Assembly: GCA_004298555.1 (NCBI GenBank)
Contig: SCQM01000056.1
Location: forward strand, 1-44,939
From: Actinomycetota bacterium
GTDB taxonomy: Bacteria > Actinomycetota > Acidimicrobiia > Acidimicrobiales > Acidimicrobiaceae
Reading direction: 5' to 3'
Length of the DNA: 44,939 nt
Below are positions 16,783 through 24,481 of this stretch, in pieces (the stretch's first letter is position 1; every line of letters begins with the position of its first letter). The notes beneath the pieces were generated by a model that saw nothing but the letters and a program-made list of their open reading frames with translations, was not told the DNA's origin and did not search any database. The position numbers and the translations under genes were made by a program.

Positions 16783-17385
16783 TCAATCGCCTGGGCCAAC
16801 CTTAACCGGCACAGCACATACCATGCCGCTGCTGAATCCTGCAGCTCCGATGCCCATTGCAAGATTAAAACGGCCGCGCAGGTTCTCCAGTGCAATCACA
16901 TGTGCCAGCTCTATCATCTGCACATCATCGAAATTTTCACGCAGCTTATTGAAAAGATCATCAGAGACTTCCACAGGCGTACGGGACATCCCGACTGCAA
17001 AGTCAAGCACGAGCTTTTCAACAGGACTGAATAGCGCACTACTCTGATAAGAGGGCAGCGCCAACAGCTCCTCATCGTTGAGACCCCACTGGCGCGCGAT
17101 TTGCGAACCCAAGTCAATGCAGTACTCGCAATGCGTTAGCGTCGCAGCCTTGAGTTCGGCCAGTGCCCTGAATCGCTTGTCGAGGCTATGCAGCTTCGCC
17201 GATTCCTGTTCGAGTTTGGCAATTCCCCGCAAAAGTCCAGGAATGTGAGCATAGATCTCAACCGGCTCAATCATATTCTGGGGCTTCCTGCCGGAAAGAC
17301 GGGCGAGCTGGCGACGCGTAAAATAAAACGCGATCCTCGTGTAAAAGCCCGCTTGTCCTGCCGCAACTCCAGCTATGCGCGACAT
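16783..17385 (-). CDS. Carboxymuconolactone decarboxylase / AhpD-like protein
   Basis: About 200 residues with a CMD/AhpD-type helical domain. The redox or catalytic motif HCEYCIDLG is visible about 85 residues into the protein, within the ALAELKAATLTHCEYC context. AhpD-like proteins use the CxxC pair in peroxide or thiol chemistry, while other members act on aromatic degradation products, so the substrate is open. A frame extending to 17448 exists, but the ATG at 17385 is preferred because GGGGGAGG lies directly before it and the residues before it are not family-like. It is the last gene of the permease-ATPase-ATPase-TetR run, 69 bases after the TetR stop, and may help detoxify what that pump exports. 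Confidence 0.87.
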   Translation of the reverse strand: MSRIAGVAAGQAGFYTRIAFYFTRRQLARLSGRKPQNMIEPVEIYAHIPGLLRGIAKLEQESAKLHSLDKRFRALAELKAATLTHCEYCIDLGSQIARQWGLNDEELLALPSYQSSALFSPVEKLVLDFAVGMSRTPVEVSDDLFNKLRENFDDVQMIELAHVIALENLRGRFNLAMGIGAAGFSSGMVCAVPVKVGPGD

Positions 17386-17454
17386 GACCTCCCCCTTTCC
17401 CCCGGGACTAATAGTACAGTTCCGGGCCTGGAATATACAGTCCGACACACGATC

Positions 17455-18030
17455 TCATCGCAGATATCCGGCAATCGCCGGAGCAACAAGAACAGCAATC
17501 TCGTCGGTAGTTGCCTCTACAAGTGCCTGGAGCCTCACTACGTGACGCAACATGGCAATACCTACTAGCTGCGATGCCACCATGGATGCTCTGAGTTCGG
17601 AGTCCGATGCACTGGTTATACGGCCGAGAATTGCCAGGATTTCCTCTGTTACAAACTCCCGAAGCATTCTGGCGGCCCGCTCGTTGGAAACAGCCGACCG
17701 TACCATGGCAAGAATAGCGTCCCGGACCTGCGGCTGATCCAGCATAGACAGATACCTACGGACTATCATCTCGGCCATTTCAGTCGTATTGGAGGTCTCC
17801 AAACCGCCAAAGATGTCTACCGGATGAACAGGCCAATTGAGGGCGGCGGCGAACAGCTCCTCTTTCGATCCGAAATAATGCACTAACAAAGCCGGGTCAA
17901 CGCCTGCGTCTTCCGCAATGCTTCGAAACGTGGCTGCCTCGTAACCGCGGTCGCCAAACGCCCGGCGGGCAGCCCGCAATATCGCTTCACTAGTTTCTGG
18001 GGCACCAGGACGCCTACCGGTGCGGCTCAT
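17455..18030 (-). CDS. TetR-family regulator of the ABC efflux operon
   Basis: A 191-residue repressor. The N-terminal helix-turn-helix occupies residues 12-58, ending in the typical VDPALLVHYFGSKEELF. The C-terminal domain, with RRYLSMLD and AMVRSAVSNERAARMLREF, resembles the TetR_C class found beside ABC exporters (CecR-like). Its start overlaps the upstream ATPase by ATGA, so it is cotranscribed with the pump and probably controls the operon by feedback. The promoter at 20818-20847 is the likely target. In E. coli a comparable set is cecR with ybhGFSR, but here no HlyD-like adaptor is present. Confidence 0.93.
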   Translation of the reverse strand: MSRTGRRPGAPETSEAILRAARRAFGDRGYEAATFRSIAEDAGVDPALLVHYFGSKEELFAAALNWPVHPVDIFGGLETSNTTEMAEMIVRRYLSMLDQPQVRDAILAMVRSAVSNERAARMLREFVTEEILAILGRITSASDSELRASMVASQLVGIAMLRHVVRLQALVEATTDEIAVLVAPAIAGYLR

Positions 18031-18890
18031 GTCGCAGATTTCTCCGAAATGATCATCACAAAAGCTTCTTCAAGATTCGCACGGACCAATGCGGTTGAGA
18101 CTTCCACACCTTCGCTAGCCAGCGCCTCATCTATGACGTTCTTGGACGCAGGAACGCGCAGAACATCACCGTGCGCCTGGATAACTAATCCGCTGTTGTC
18201 AAGCAGCTCAAATGTCCTTCGCCAGTCTTTACTCCGCACCTCGGCAACCGTCCGCGAACCAATCACATCCGCTGCTGTCCCTCCGACCATCATTTGCCCA
18301 TCCGCCATCACCACGAGCCGATCACATTGCTCGGCCTCTTCCATATTGTGGGTTGTGACCAAAACTCCAGCGCCGGCCTCGGCACCCGCATGTATATCCT
18401 GCCATAGCCTGGCCCTGCTCAGAGGTGCAACTCCGGAGGTCGGCTCATCCAGCACAAGAAGTTCGGGCTTATGTGACATCGCGACAGCAAAAGCCACCTG
18501 GCGCTGGGTGCCAAGGGACAGGGTTCCGACTAGGTCATTGCGAATTTCTCCCAAATCCTCAGGAAGCGGCATCCGCTGCAAGCCAAACGCCCTGCTCGTA
18601 AAGTCCCAGTTCTCCTTGACGGTCATATCATCATACAAACCAAGCGTCTGTGGCACGTATCCAACGCGCCTGCGGCTCCTCACCGATGGCGCCGAGCCAA
18701 ACAGCAGTGCTTCGCCTGAGGTCGGCGGAAGGAGCCCCAACAAAAGCCTGATTAGGGTAGTTTTACCGGCCCCGTTTGCGCCAAGAAGGCCCACCGTCTC
18801 TCCACCTTCCACAGCAAGGCTCACAGAATCGACAGCTGTAAATGTGCCAAAGCGGCGAGTAACTCCCCGGGTCTCAGCAAGAGCGTTCAT
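18027..18890 (-). CDS. ABC exporter ATP-binding subunit (second NBD)
   Basis: A 287-residue ATPase of the ABC-2/drug export type. Seen: Walker A GANGAGKTT (about 35-43), the Q-loop region GYVPQTLGLYDDMTV, the Walker B block LLVLDEPTSG, and the H-loop as VTTHNMEEAEQCD. The signature is degenerate, LSLGTQRQ instead of LSGGQ, and the D-loop reads SGVAP rather than SGLDP, so this site is probably less active than its partner. Paired with the next ATPase it would form the asymmetric NBD dimer that in E. coli YbhF is one polypeptide. It overlaps both neighbours by four bases. Confidence 0.94.
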   Translation of the reverse strand: MNALAETRGVTRRFGTFTAVDSVSLAVEGGETVGLLGANGAGKTTLIRLLLGLLPPTSGEALLFGSAPSVRSRRRVGYVPQTLGLYDDMTVKENWDFTSRAFGLQRMPLPEDLGEIRNDLVGTLSLGTQRQVAFAVAMSHKPELLVLDEPTSGVAPLSRARLWQDIHAGAEAGAGVLVTTHNMEEAEQCDRLVVMADGQMMVGGTAADVIGSRTVAEVRSKDWRRTFELLDNSGLVIQAHGDVLRVPASKNVIDEALASEGVEVSTALVRANLEEAFVMIISEKSAT

Positions 18891-19711
18891 CTGGCAGTTC
18901 CAATTTCTTGGGCAAGCTCGGCAATGATGACAGCATCATCGAAGTCAGGCTCAATCGGATCTGCCTTTTCGGGAATGTCTTTCGAAGGTTCCCAGATATG
19001 CCACACGCCTCCCCATCTCCATGCCAAACCGGGAGGCTGCTTCACAGATTTGACCATTCCCACTTTCCCCGGAACCGCGGCTATGATCTGAGAAGGCGAC
19101 CCCTCGGCTATTGACCGGCCCCCGCTCAGGAGTATTACGAGAGACGCCCTCTGCGCCTCATTGACATATGTGGTGCTTATAACAACTGCAGCTCCCTGGG
19201 CGGCTGTATGCGAAATAACTCTCCAGAGTTCAGCCCGGCTCAGGGGATCAAGCCCGGTGGTGGGCTCATCCAGCACAAGAAGGAGCGGCTGATGAAGCAG
19301 TGCCAACCCAACTGCCAGTTTCCTTTGCATGCCACCGGATAGTTGTCCGGCAAGGCGCTCCCGGAAGTCGCGCAGCCCGATCATTTCCAGCACGTCGGTG
19401 TGTCTTTTTTCGAAAGCAGAGCCTTTCAACCCATAGGAACCCCCAAAGAAGGCGAGATTCTCGTCAACGGTCAAATCTGGATACACTCCCCCGGTTGCTG
19501 ACACATAACCGATCTCCTTTTTCGCAGGACGGTTGACTGTCCCGCTGTCCAATGGAATCAAACCGACCAAAGTCCTGAGGCAGGTCGACTTTCCGGCACC
19601 GTCGCCACCGATGACTACAGTGACGCTTCCCCGCTCAGCATGCAGGGTCACACCGTCAAGAGCAATCTGCGAGCCAAAGCTCACGGTCGCTGACTCGACG
19701 CCCCAGTTCAT
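18887..19711 (-). CDS. ABC exporter ATP-binding subunit (first NBD)
   Basis: A 274-residue ATPase with canonical motifs: Walker A GGDGAGKST (about 34-42), GYVSATGGVYPDLTV in the Q-loop position (Gln replaced), signature LSGGMQ, Walker B LLLVLDEPTTGLDP, and STTYVNEAQ where the H-loop is expected, so the switch histidine appears to be missing. A C-terminal acidic extension (about 235-274) follows the NBD. It couples to the permease encoded just upstream (ATGA overlap) and to the second ATPase downstream. The substrate cannot be inferred from the NBDs; the context suggests a drug or toxic metabolite. Confidence 0.94.
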   Translation of the reverse strand: MNWGVESATVSFGSQIALDGVTLHAERGSVTVVIGGDGAGKSTCLRTLVGLIPLDSGTVNRPAKKEIGYVSATGGVYPDLTVDENLAFFGGSYGLKGSAFEKRHTDVLEMIGLRDFRERLAGQLSGGMQRKLAVGLALLHQPLLLVLDEPTTGLDPLSRAELWRVISHTAAQGAAVVISTTYVNEAQRASLVILLSGGRSIAEGSPSQIIAAVPGKVGMVKSVKQPPGLAWRWGGVWHIWEPSKDIPEKADPIEPDFDDAVIIAELAQEIGTAR

Positions 19712-20784
19712 GCCGCCACTTTCGGCTCGGTCAACGAATTTTGATAGCGACGGCTGCTGGGGGCAAGATCGCGCCTGAATCGTAGCATCGCCAGCGCCAG
19801 AACAACTACGGCAAGAATAGCCAGTAGCGCCAGAGGTTCTGATAATGCGGCTATGGACATCCCTTTGAGCATGACCCCCCGACTTACATCAATGAAATAT
19901 GTCAGAGGCAGAATGTACGAAATCCAGCGCACGCCGGCACTCATCGAATCGATCGGAAAGATAAGTCCCGAAAGGAGTATCTGCGGCAGCATGACCATGA
20001 ATGCCAGTTGAATCGCCTGACCCTGGTTCTGGGAAACGGTTGATATCAAGACTCCCATCCCGAGGGTAACAAGCAGAAAGAGGATTGCTCCAAGTGCGAA
20101 CACCGCGATATTGCCGACAAAGGGAACGCCGAACAGCAATATTCCTACTGCGATTATCACTATGAGGTCCAGCGATGCCACTATGAAGTACGGGACGATT
20201 TTCCCGGCAATGACGTCCCAGGGACGCAGTGGCATCACGGCAAGTTGTTCGAGAGTCCCGCTTTGCCGTTCCCTCACCACACCAAGGCTCGTGATCAGTG
20301 TGCCGATGAAGACGAGGATGAGACCGGCGAGACCTGGAACCAACACCCATGAGGTATTCAATTTAGGGTTGTACAGGATACTTACGTCCAGCGGTGGAGC
20401 CATTGCTGCTCTGGCCGCTTGTGCCATTCGCCCTAAGGTGGTTTCTGCCGTTTCGACTGCAAAAAGTTGGGTCCCATCCATGAGAACCTGTGTATTGCCT
20501 GGTCCGGTGATGAAAGCCACCTCTGCGTTTCCATTCAGCAAACGCGACTTGGCGGTCGATATTCCTGATTTGGGATCAGTCTCGACAACCCGGAAAGGTG
20601 CTTTAAGCTGTGCAGCAGTCGTTATGGCTTGAGGTCCAACCACGACTGTAGAAATCTGGGATACAGTAAAGTTAGCTGCATATCCGAATATGACCAACAT
20701 CAATACCGGGAGCACTATCATCATGGCGAGGGTTCGACGATCCCGTCTGAGCTGCCGGAACTCCTTCACTATCATTGCCCACAT
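19708..20784 (-). CDS. ABC-2 type permease (YbhR/YbhS-like)
   Basis: An export permease of about 358 residues. The N-terminal MIVKEFRQLRRDRRTLAMMI segment leads into the first membrane helix (LPVLMLVIFGYAANF). A large extracytoplasmic domain follows, and five more helices cluster in the C-terminal half, the ABC2_membrane_3 layout. Conserved family segments include RERQSGTLEQLAVMPLRPWDVI. The ATG at 20784 is chosen because GAGGAG lies 7 bases before it; a TTG five codons earlier is less likely. It heads an operon with two ATPases, TetR and an AhpD-like protein, and probably works as a homodimer since no second permease is present. Confidence 0.94.
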   Translation of the reverse strand: MWAMIVKEFRQLRRDRRTLAMMIVLPVLMLVIFGYAANFTVSQISTVVVGPQAITTAAQLKAPFRVVETDPKSGISTAKSRLLNGNAEVAFITGPGNTQVLMDGTQLFAVETAETTLGRMAQAARAAMAPPLDVSILYNPKLNTSWVLVPGLAGLILVFIGTLITSLGVVRERQSGTLEQLAVMPLRPWDVIAGKIVPYFIVASLDLIVIIAVGILLFGVPFVGNIAVFALGAILFLLVTLGMGVLISTVSQNQGQAIQLAFMVMLPQILLSGLIFPIDSMSAGVRWISYILPLTYFIDVSRGVMLKGMSIAALSEPLALLAILAVVVLALAMLRFRRDLAPSSRRYQNSLTEPKVAA

Positions 20785-20817
20785 AGCTGCACTCCTCAAT
20801 TCGTCAATATTCAGAGA

Positions 20818-20847
20818 ATTCTACTGCTGTTGAATTATCACCGTCAA
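20818..20847 (-). promoter_or_regulatory. Promoter of the ABC efflux operon
   Basis: On the minus strand TTGACG (20847-20842) and TAGAAT (20823-20818) have an 18-base spacer. The start would be near 20811, about 27 bases before the permease ATG. This independent promoter shows that the pump operon need not depend on the SOS promoter of imuA'-imuB upstream. Confidence 0.6.
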
Positions 20848-20909
20848 ACATTGGAGCCTCGGTAATTGCGAAAAAATTGGCTTGCTATATTTGTTGGGAA
20901 TACGGAAGA

Positions 20910-22592
20910 TCAATCATATAAACCCTCGATAAACCATTTTCCATCTCTGCTTTTGACCAATAAGGCACCCATATCATCGGTTACTATTTGGATCCTGACA
21001 ACTTTGGTTGAATGTTCTGGGTCCCACCACCTCTCCATCATTGGCCACAGAGAAGACCACTCCAAAACTCTTGCTTTTTTCCCTGAAACCTGCACTTTCA
21101 TCCAGTAAGGCTCACCGCGCAAAATGACATCCGCCAAAACGATTACCGATATCCCCTCTTTGGTCAAAAGCGACACCTCTACTTCTGGATCAAAACAAAT
21201 CGCCGGGGATGATCCCAATAATTTTCCTGGCCACGGCGGTGCCTCCTTTGCCTTTTTATCCCGTGACTCATCCATATCAAAAAGATGGAGCTGCCATGGC
21301 ACCATCTCGACACTCTCCTTTGGAGTCCTGGATCCCTTTATCTTTGCGACAGATGCCCTTTCCCCGACAATTGCGTCAACTCTTGAAAGAGCCTGGGAAA
21401 CCTTCGCAATGGAAGCCCTTTCGCTGCCGTCAAGATCAAGTTGAGACCTTAGGGCCGAAACGATTCTTTGGGGTTTCAGCTCAATGACCTCCACTCCGGC
21501 CGATGGGGCCAGCTTTGGGTCGGAAGACCATGATTCAAGTTGCCATCTGATACGCTCCAAAAGAAGCTGGGTGGAAAACCCATCTTTGACTCCCCAATCC
21601 CTGACCGATTCCTCTCCATTCTCGCTCATAAGCCGTACTCTCATGATTTGGCAAAAATAACCTTTTTCCAGAAGATGCTCCAGTATTTCTTCGACTCTCG
21701 CCTTGCATGCGAAAACGACAGCGGAGGCAACTTCCAAAGATTCAGACAGCTCGATTTTCTGGCTGAAATCCTCTTTGATCTCACTGATCTCAAGCGCAGA
21801 AGTGTCCAATCCTCCAGCCATTCGGTGTAAAAGCGCGCCTCTGGCGCCAAAACGTTCCATCACCCGGTAAAAGTCAAGACTTGCAAACTCCCCCAGAGTC
21901 CGCACTCCCAAACGATCAAGGGTATCGGCTAATTCCCCGTCAGGAAGTTCCCTAATGGGGAATGGAGCCAGAAAAGAACCACTTTCTCCCGGGGGCACCA
22001 GTAAGGAATCTCTGGCTGCAATCCGGGCTGTGAAAATACCATCAGCCATGGAAACGCCAAAGGAGAACACCGAGCCCTTCCCAAAAACATCGGCGGAGCT
22101 ATTCCTCGGTTCCCTGGCTGCAGGGAAAACCTTCAAGATCTGCTCTTTCATGGCCAGCGCGACTTTTGATACAAGTTCTTTCTCTCCGCCAAAATATCTG
22201 GATGGGCCTCTGGCGTTGATGGCACAAGTCCCAAGGTCGACAATTTCCAGCAGAGGAGAGAACTGCTCCAGCGCAATTGCAATCCTGGCAAACAAGCCGC
22301 TTGGATCCACTGCATCGGCACGTATAACCTCGAGGCTTGGGGCAACAGACAAAGACGTCCTGATCTTATCCCCAACTTTGATTCCCGCCATTAATGCCTT
22401 TGGTGAAACATGAACCACAATTCCACGGTCTTCAACAACAGCCAAAGGATCGGTCCCCTCCAACGTGGCAGAGACAAAAGGCCAATAAAAGAATCCAACC
22501 AGGAGCACTCTGGGGGCAGTTTGCTGTTCAATGGGGTCGAAAAGCGAGTACTGGGGACGGCGTAGCTTTGCTTTTGAAATCTTTTTAGACAT
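20910..22592 (-). CDS. imuB: ImuB, Y-family polymerase homologue of the SOS mutasome
   Basis: A 560-residue hub protein that links ImuA' and DnaE2 to the sliding clamp and is not itself an active polymerase. The Y-family fold is seen, but the metal-binding acidic residues are gone: the DxDxFFxxVE position reads LLVGFFYWPFVSATLE (31-45) and the SIDE position reads IVDLGTCAI (117-125). The C-terminal half carries the conserved PWPGKL and WPMMERWWD blocks and ends in WFIEGLYD. Possible clamp-binding motifs are QYSLF near the N-terminus (14-18) and QLHLF (434-438). The site nearest the usual position reads QLDLD (384-388) and lacks the aromatic residue. It follows imuA' by 14 bases, so both come from the LexA-controlled promoter. 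Confidence 0.95.
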   Translation of the reverse strand: MSKKISKAKLRRPQYSLFDPIEQQTAPRVLLVGFFYWPFVSATLEGTDPLAVVEDRGIVVHVSPKALMAGIKVGDKIRTSLSVAPSLEVIRADAVDPSGLFARIAIALEQFSPLLEIVDLGTCAINARGPSRYFGGEKELVSKVALAMKEQILKVFPAAREPRNSSADVFGKGSVFSFGVSMADGIFTARIAARDSLLVPPGESGSFLAPFPIRELPDGELADTLDRLGVRTLGEFASLDFYRVMERFGARGALLHRMAGGLDTSALEISEIKEDFSQKIELSESLEVASAVVFACKARVEEILEHLLEKGYFCQIMRVRLMSENGEESVRDWGVKDGFSTQLLLERIRWQLESWSSDPKLAPSAGVEVIELKPQRIVSALRSQLDLDGSERASIAKVSQALSRVDAIVGERASVAKIKGSRTPKESVEMVPWQLHLFDMDESRDKKAKEAPPWPGKLLGSSPAICFDPEVEVSLLTKEGISVIVLADVILRGEPYWMKVQVSGKKARVLEWSSLWPMMERWWDPEHSTKVVRIQIVTDDMGALLVKSRDGKWFIEGLYD

Positions 22593-22606
22593 TTGGCTAG
22601 CCTGAT

Positions 22607-23263
22607 CTAAATTGGGACCGTAATGCTCTTTACCGCTCCCCCGACCCTTCTGCTGCCCAAAGAAAGAGAGAGACGTCGTTCCTTTATGAAACCGCCGCCC
22701 TTGCTCAAGCCGGAAAAACCAGATATAGAAGAGCTAATAACGTAGTCATAAGAACTAAGCCAAAGGCCTTTACTTTGCGCAGTGTACATATTGAGACTTT
22801 GCTGGACCACTGCAATTATTGATTTACTCGACCTTGCTCTGGAAATGAGATTGCGGGCCTGGGAAGAAGATATGAACCCGGGATTGGCAATGGCAACAAC
22901 CGAAAAGGCTTCCATCAGCACCGCGACAACCTGAGCTAAATCTCTACCCGGATTAGGCACAGAAACGACTTTGGCCAAATCCACACCTTTCTCAAAAGCG
23001 GCAAGAAAACCCAGATTCTCAAAACCCACCAGCGCGCTCCACCTCTTTTGCATCCCACCGGAGGACAGCAATTCAAATACAGCTGAAGTCACACCAGAAT
23101 TTGAAGCACCTTGGAACAAAACAACCGATCCCAGCTGAACTCTTCCCAAAGGAAATATCTTCGCCAAAGATCCGTCCAGTTCCACATATCTTTCGCTGGC
23201 CAAAAGCTGAGGGGCCACAAACCCTGAGAGATTACCTATAGATCTTTCAACGGCAGCATTCAT
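22607..23263 (-). CDS. imuA: ImuA', RecA-like accessory protein of the SOS mutasome
   Basis: About 218 residues with a RecA/SulA-like fold, required with ImuB for DnaE2-dependent mutagenesis. The family pattern is seen: APQLLASERYVELDGSLAKI, then the P-loop-like GASNSGVTS, and LAQVVAVLMEAFSVVAIANPG. The P-loop lysine is replaced (GVTS in place of GKT), so ATP hydrolysis is doubtful. A longer frame begins at 23305, but its first codons are the LexA box itself. The ATG at 23263 lies nine bases after a TAAATT -10, mirrors the dnaE2 arrangement and suggests a leaderless or nearly leaderless mRNA; the ATG at 23269 is the alternative. It is followed 14 bases later by imuB. Confidence 0.88.
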   Translation of the reverse strand: MNAAVERSIGNLSGFVAPQLLASERYVELDGSLAKIFPLGRVQLGSVVLFQGASNSGVTSAVFELLSSGGMQKRWSALVGFENLGFLAAFEKGVDLAKVVSVPNPGRDLAQVVAVLMEAFSVVAIANPGFISSSQARNLISRARSSKSIIAVVQQSLNMYTAQSKGLWLSSYDYVISSSISGFSGLSKGGGFIKERRLSLSLGSRRVGGAVKSITVPI

Positions 23264-23271
23264 ATACATAT

Positions 23272-23292
23272 AATTTATCGAACATATGTTCG
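23272..23292 (-). promoter_or_regulatory. LexA (SOS) box and -10 element of imuA'-imuB
   Basis: CGAACATATGTTCG (23279-23292) is the same perfect palindrome as upstream of dnaE2. TAAATT (23277-23272) follows as -10, with the ATG at 23263 nine bases further. LexA would block the promoter until DNA damage triggers its cleavage. Confidence 0.92.
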
Positions 23293-23445
23293 AATAGCTA
23301 GCCATAAAACACGGTATTCAAATAACCGACAAATGAGATCTCCTGGGATAGCCGCCACAATCAGCGAAACAAGTGGAAAAGCAACGACTCAAAAACAATT
23401 ACCTGTTATATTCGACCGACAAGACAGAACAGCAATTGAGCAAAA

Positions 23446-24468
23446 TTGAGTACAAGCACTACGAGCACAAAAATTTGGCCTGAACTACTCGCAGCAGTTG
23501 GACTCCTGATAGTCGGGCTCAGCTTTCACATAAGCACAAATCCTGCAGGCCAAGCCGCGCACCAGGTTCATCCCGGGATACCCCTGCCTTCCAACAACAA
23601 TCCTCTTCCGCCTGGCAATGCATCAGCCAACCCAATAACCACATCGACGGAAGCTGCCACTACTACGACTACGACAATTCCAGCACCCACAGAACCAGGC
23701 GGTGGCTATACCCTGATCCCAGGGAAAAGGATCGTAGCCTTTTACGGGGCACCAGGGGGAGGCAATCTTGGAGTGCTTGGACAGGACACCCCTGAAGCTA
23801 TGTGGCCAAAATTGATGGCACAGGTAGCACCATACCAGCAATCGACCCCCGTAGTACTGCCTGCTTATGAGTTGATCGCATTCGTCGCCCAAGGATCTCC
23901 TCAACCCGATGGCACATACTCAGCAAGATTGCCCGACCCAGTCATTCAGCAGTATCTAAACGTGGTCAAAGAGCATCAAGGCCTCCTCATCCTGGATATC
24001 CAACCCGGAAGAGGCAGCTTCCTGGCAGATGCCGAAACGCTGGCGCCATTTTTAACCCAACCGGATGTCGCACTGGCGCTGGACCCGGAGTGGCAGGTTG
24101 ACGCGGCACAAGCTCCCGGCCAGGTCACGGGAAGCACGACGGCGGCAGAAATAAATGAGGTGTCGGCATGGCTGGAGCAGCTTGTTACCACAAATCATCT
24201 CCCGCAAAAGCTCCTGCTGATTCACCAATTCGAGAACTCGATGATTCAAAACAAGTCTGCAGTTGCAGCCCAGCCGGACCTGGCCATCGTCTTCAACATG
24301 GATGGATTCGGGAGCTGGAACGCAAAGACAAGCAGCTATCAGCTTCTGGCAGCCGATCCCAGATTTCCTCTTGGATTCAAGCTTTTTTACCACCAGGATG
24401 ACCCGCTTGAAGATCCGTCACATGTGCTGGCCCTTCAACCCCAGCCTGTGGTAATCGAATACGAATAG
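23446..24468 (+). CDS. Membrane-anchored extracytoplasmic protein of unknown function, TIM-barrel-like
   Basis: The 340 residues open with a TTG codon, since no ATG occurs before the folded domain. An uncleaved signal/anchor helix is visible at about 11-31 (LLAAVGLLIVGLSFHIS). A Pro/Thr-rich linker follows (about 42-85, with a run of threonines at 71-76), then a soluble domain from about residue 90. The domain alternates strands and helices: RIVAFYG, PVVLPAYEL, GLLILDIQPGRG, VALALDPEW, KLLLIHQF, LAIVFNMDGFG, GFKLFYHQD. This pattern suggests a barrel of the glycosidase type, with DPEW as a candidate acidic site. I do not recognise a named family. A likely extended -10 (TG-T-TATATT) lies at 23404-23412. 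It is divergent from imuA' and ends 13 bases from the convergent ABC gene. Confidence 0.8.
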   Translation: MSTSTTSTKIWPELLAAVGLLIVGLSFHISTNPAGQAAHQVHPGIPLPSNNNPLPPGNASANPITTSTEAATTTTTTIPAPTEPGGGYTLIPGKRIVAFYGAPGGGNLGVLGQDTPEAMWPKLMAQVAPYQQSTPVVLPAYELIAFVAQGSPQPDGTYSARLPDPVIQQYLNVVKEHQGLLILDIQPGRGSFLADAETLAPFLTQPDVALALDPEWQVDAAQAPGQVTGSTTAAEINEVSAWLEQLVTTNHLPQKLLLIHQFENSMIQNKSAVAAQPDLAIVFNMDGFGSWNAKTSSYQLLAADPRFPLGFKLFYHQDDPLEDPSHVLALQPQPVVIEYE

Positions 24469-24481
24469 CGAATCGAAATGG

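Noticed and set aside
17386-17448. Longer start for the AhpD-like protein at 17448
   Set aside because: The ATG at 17385 has a strong GGGGGAGG site, and the added residues do not look like the family.
16532-23292. The repeated 14-base palindrome as ends of a transposable element
   Set aside because: Both copies match the LexA consensus and sit at SOS promoters; no transposase or target duplication is seen.
23264-23305. Longer imuA' start at 23305
   Set aside because: The extra codons are the LexA box and promoter, so that start could not be on the transcript.
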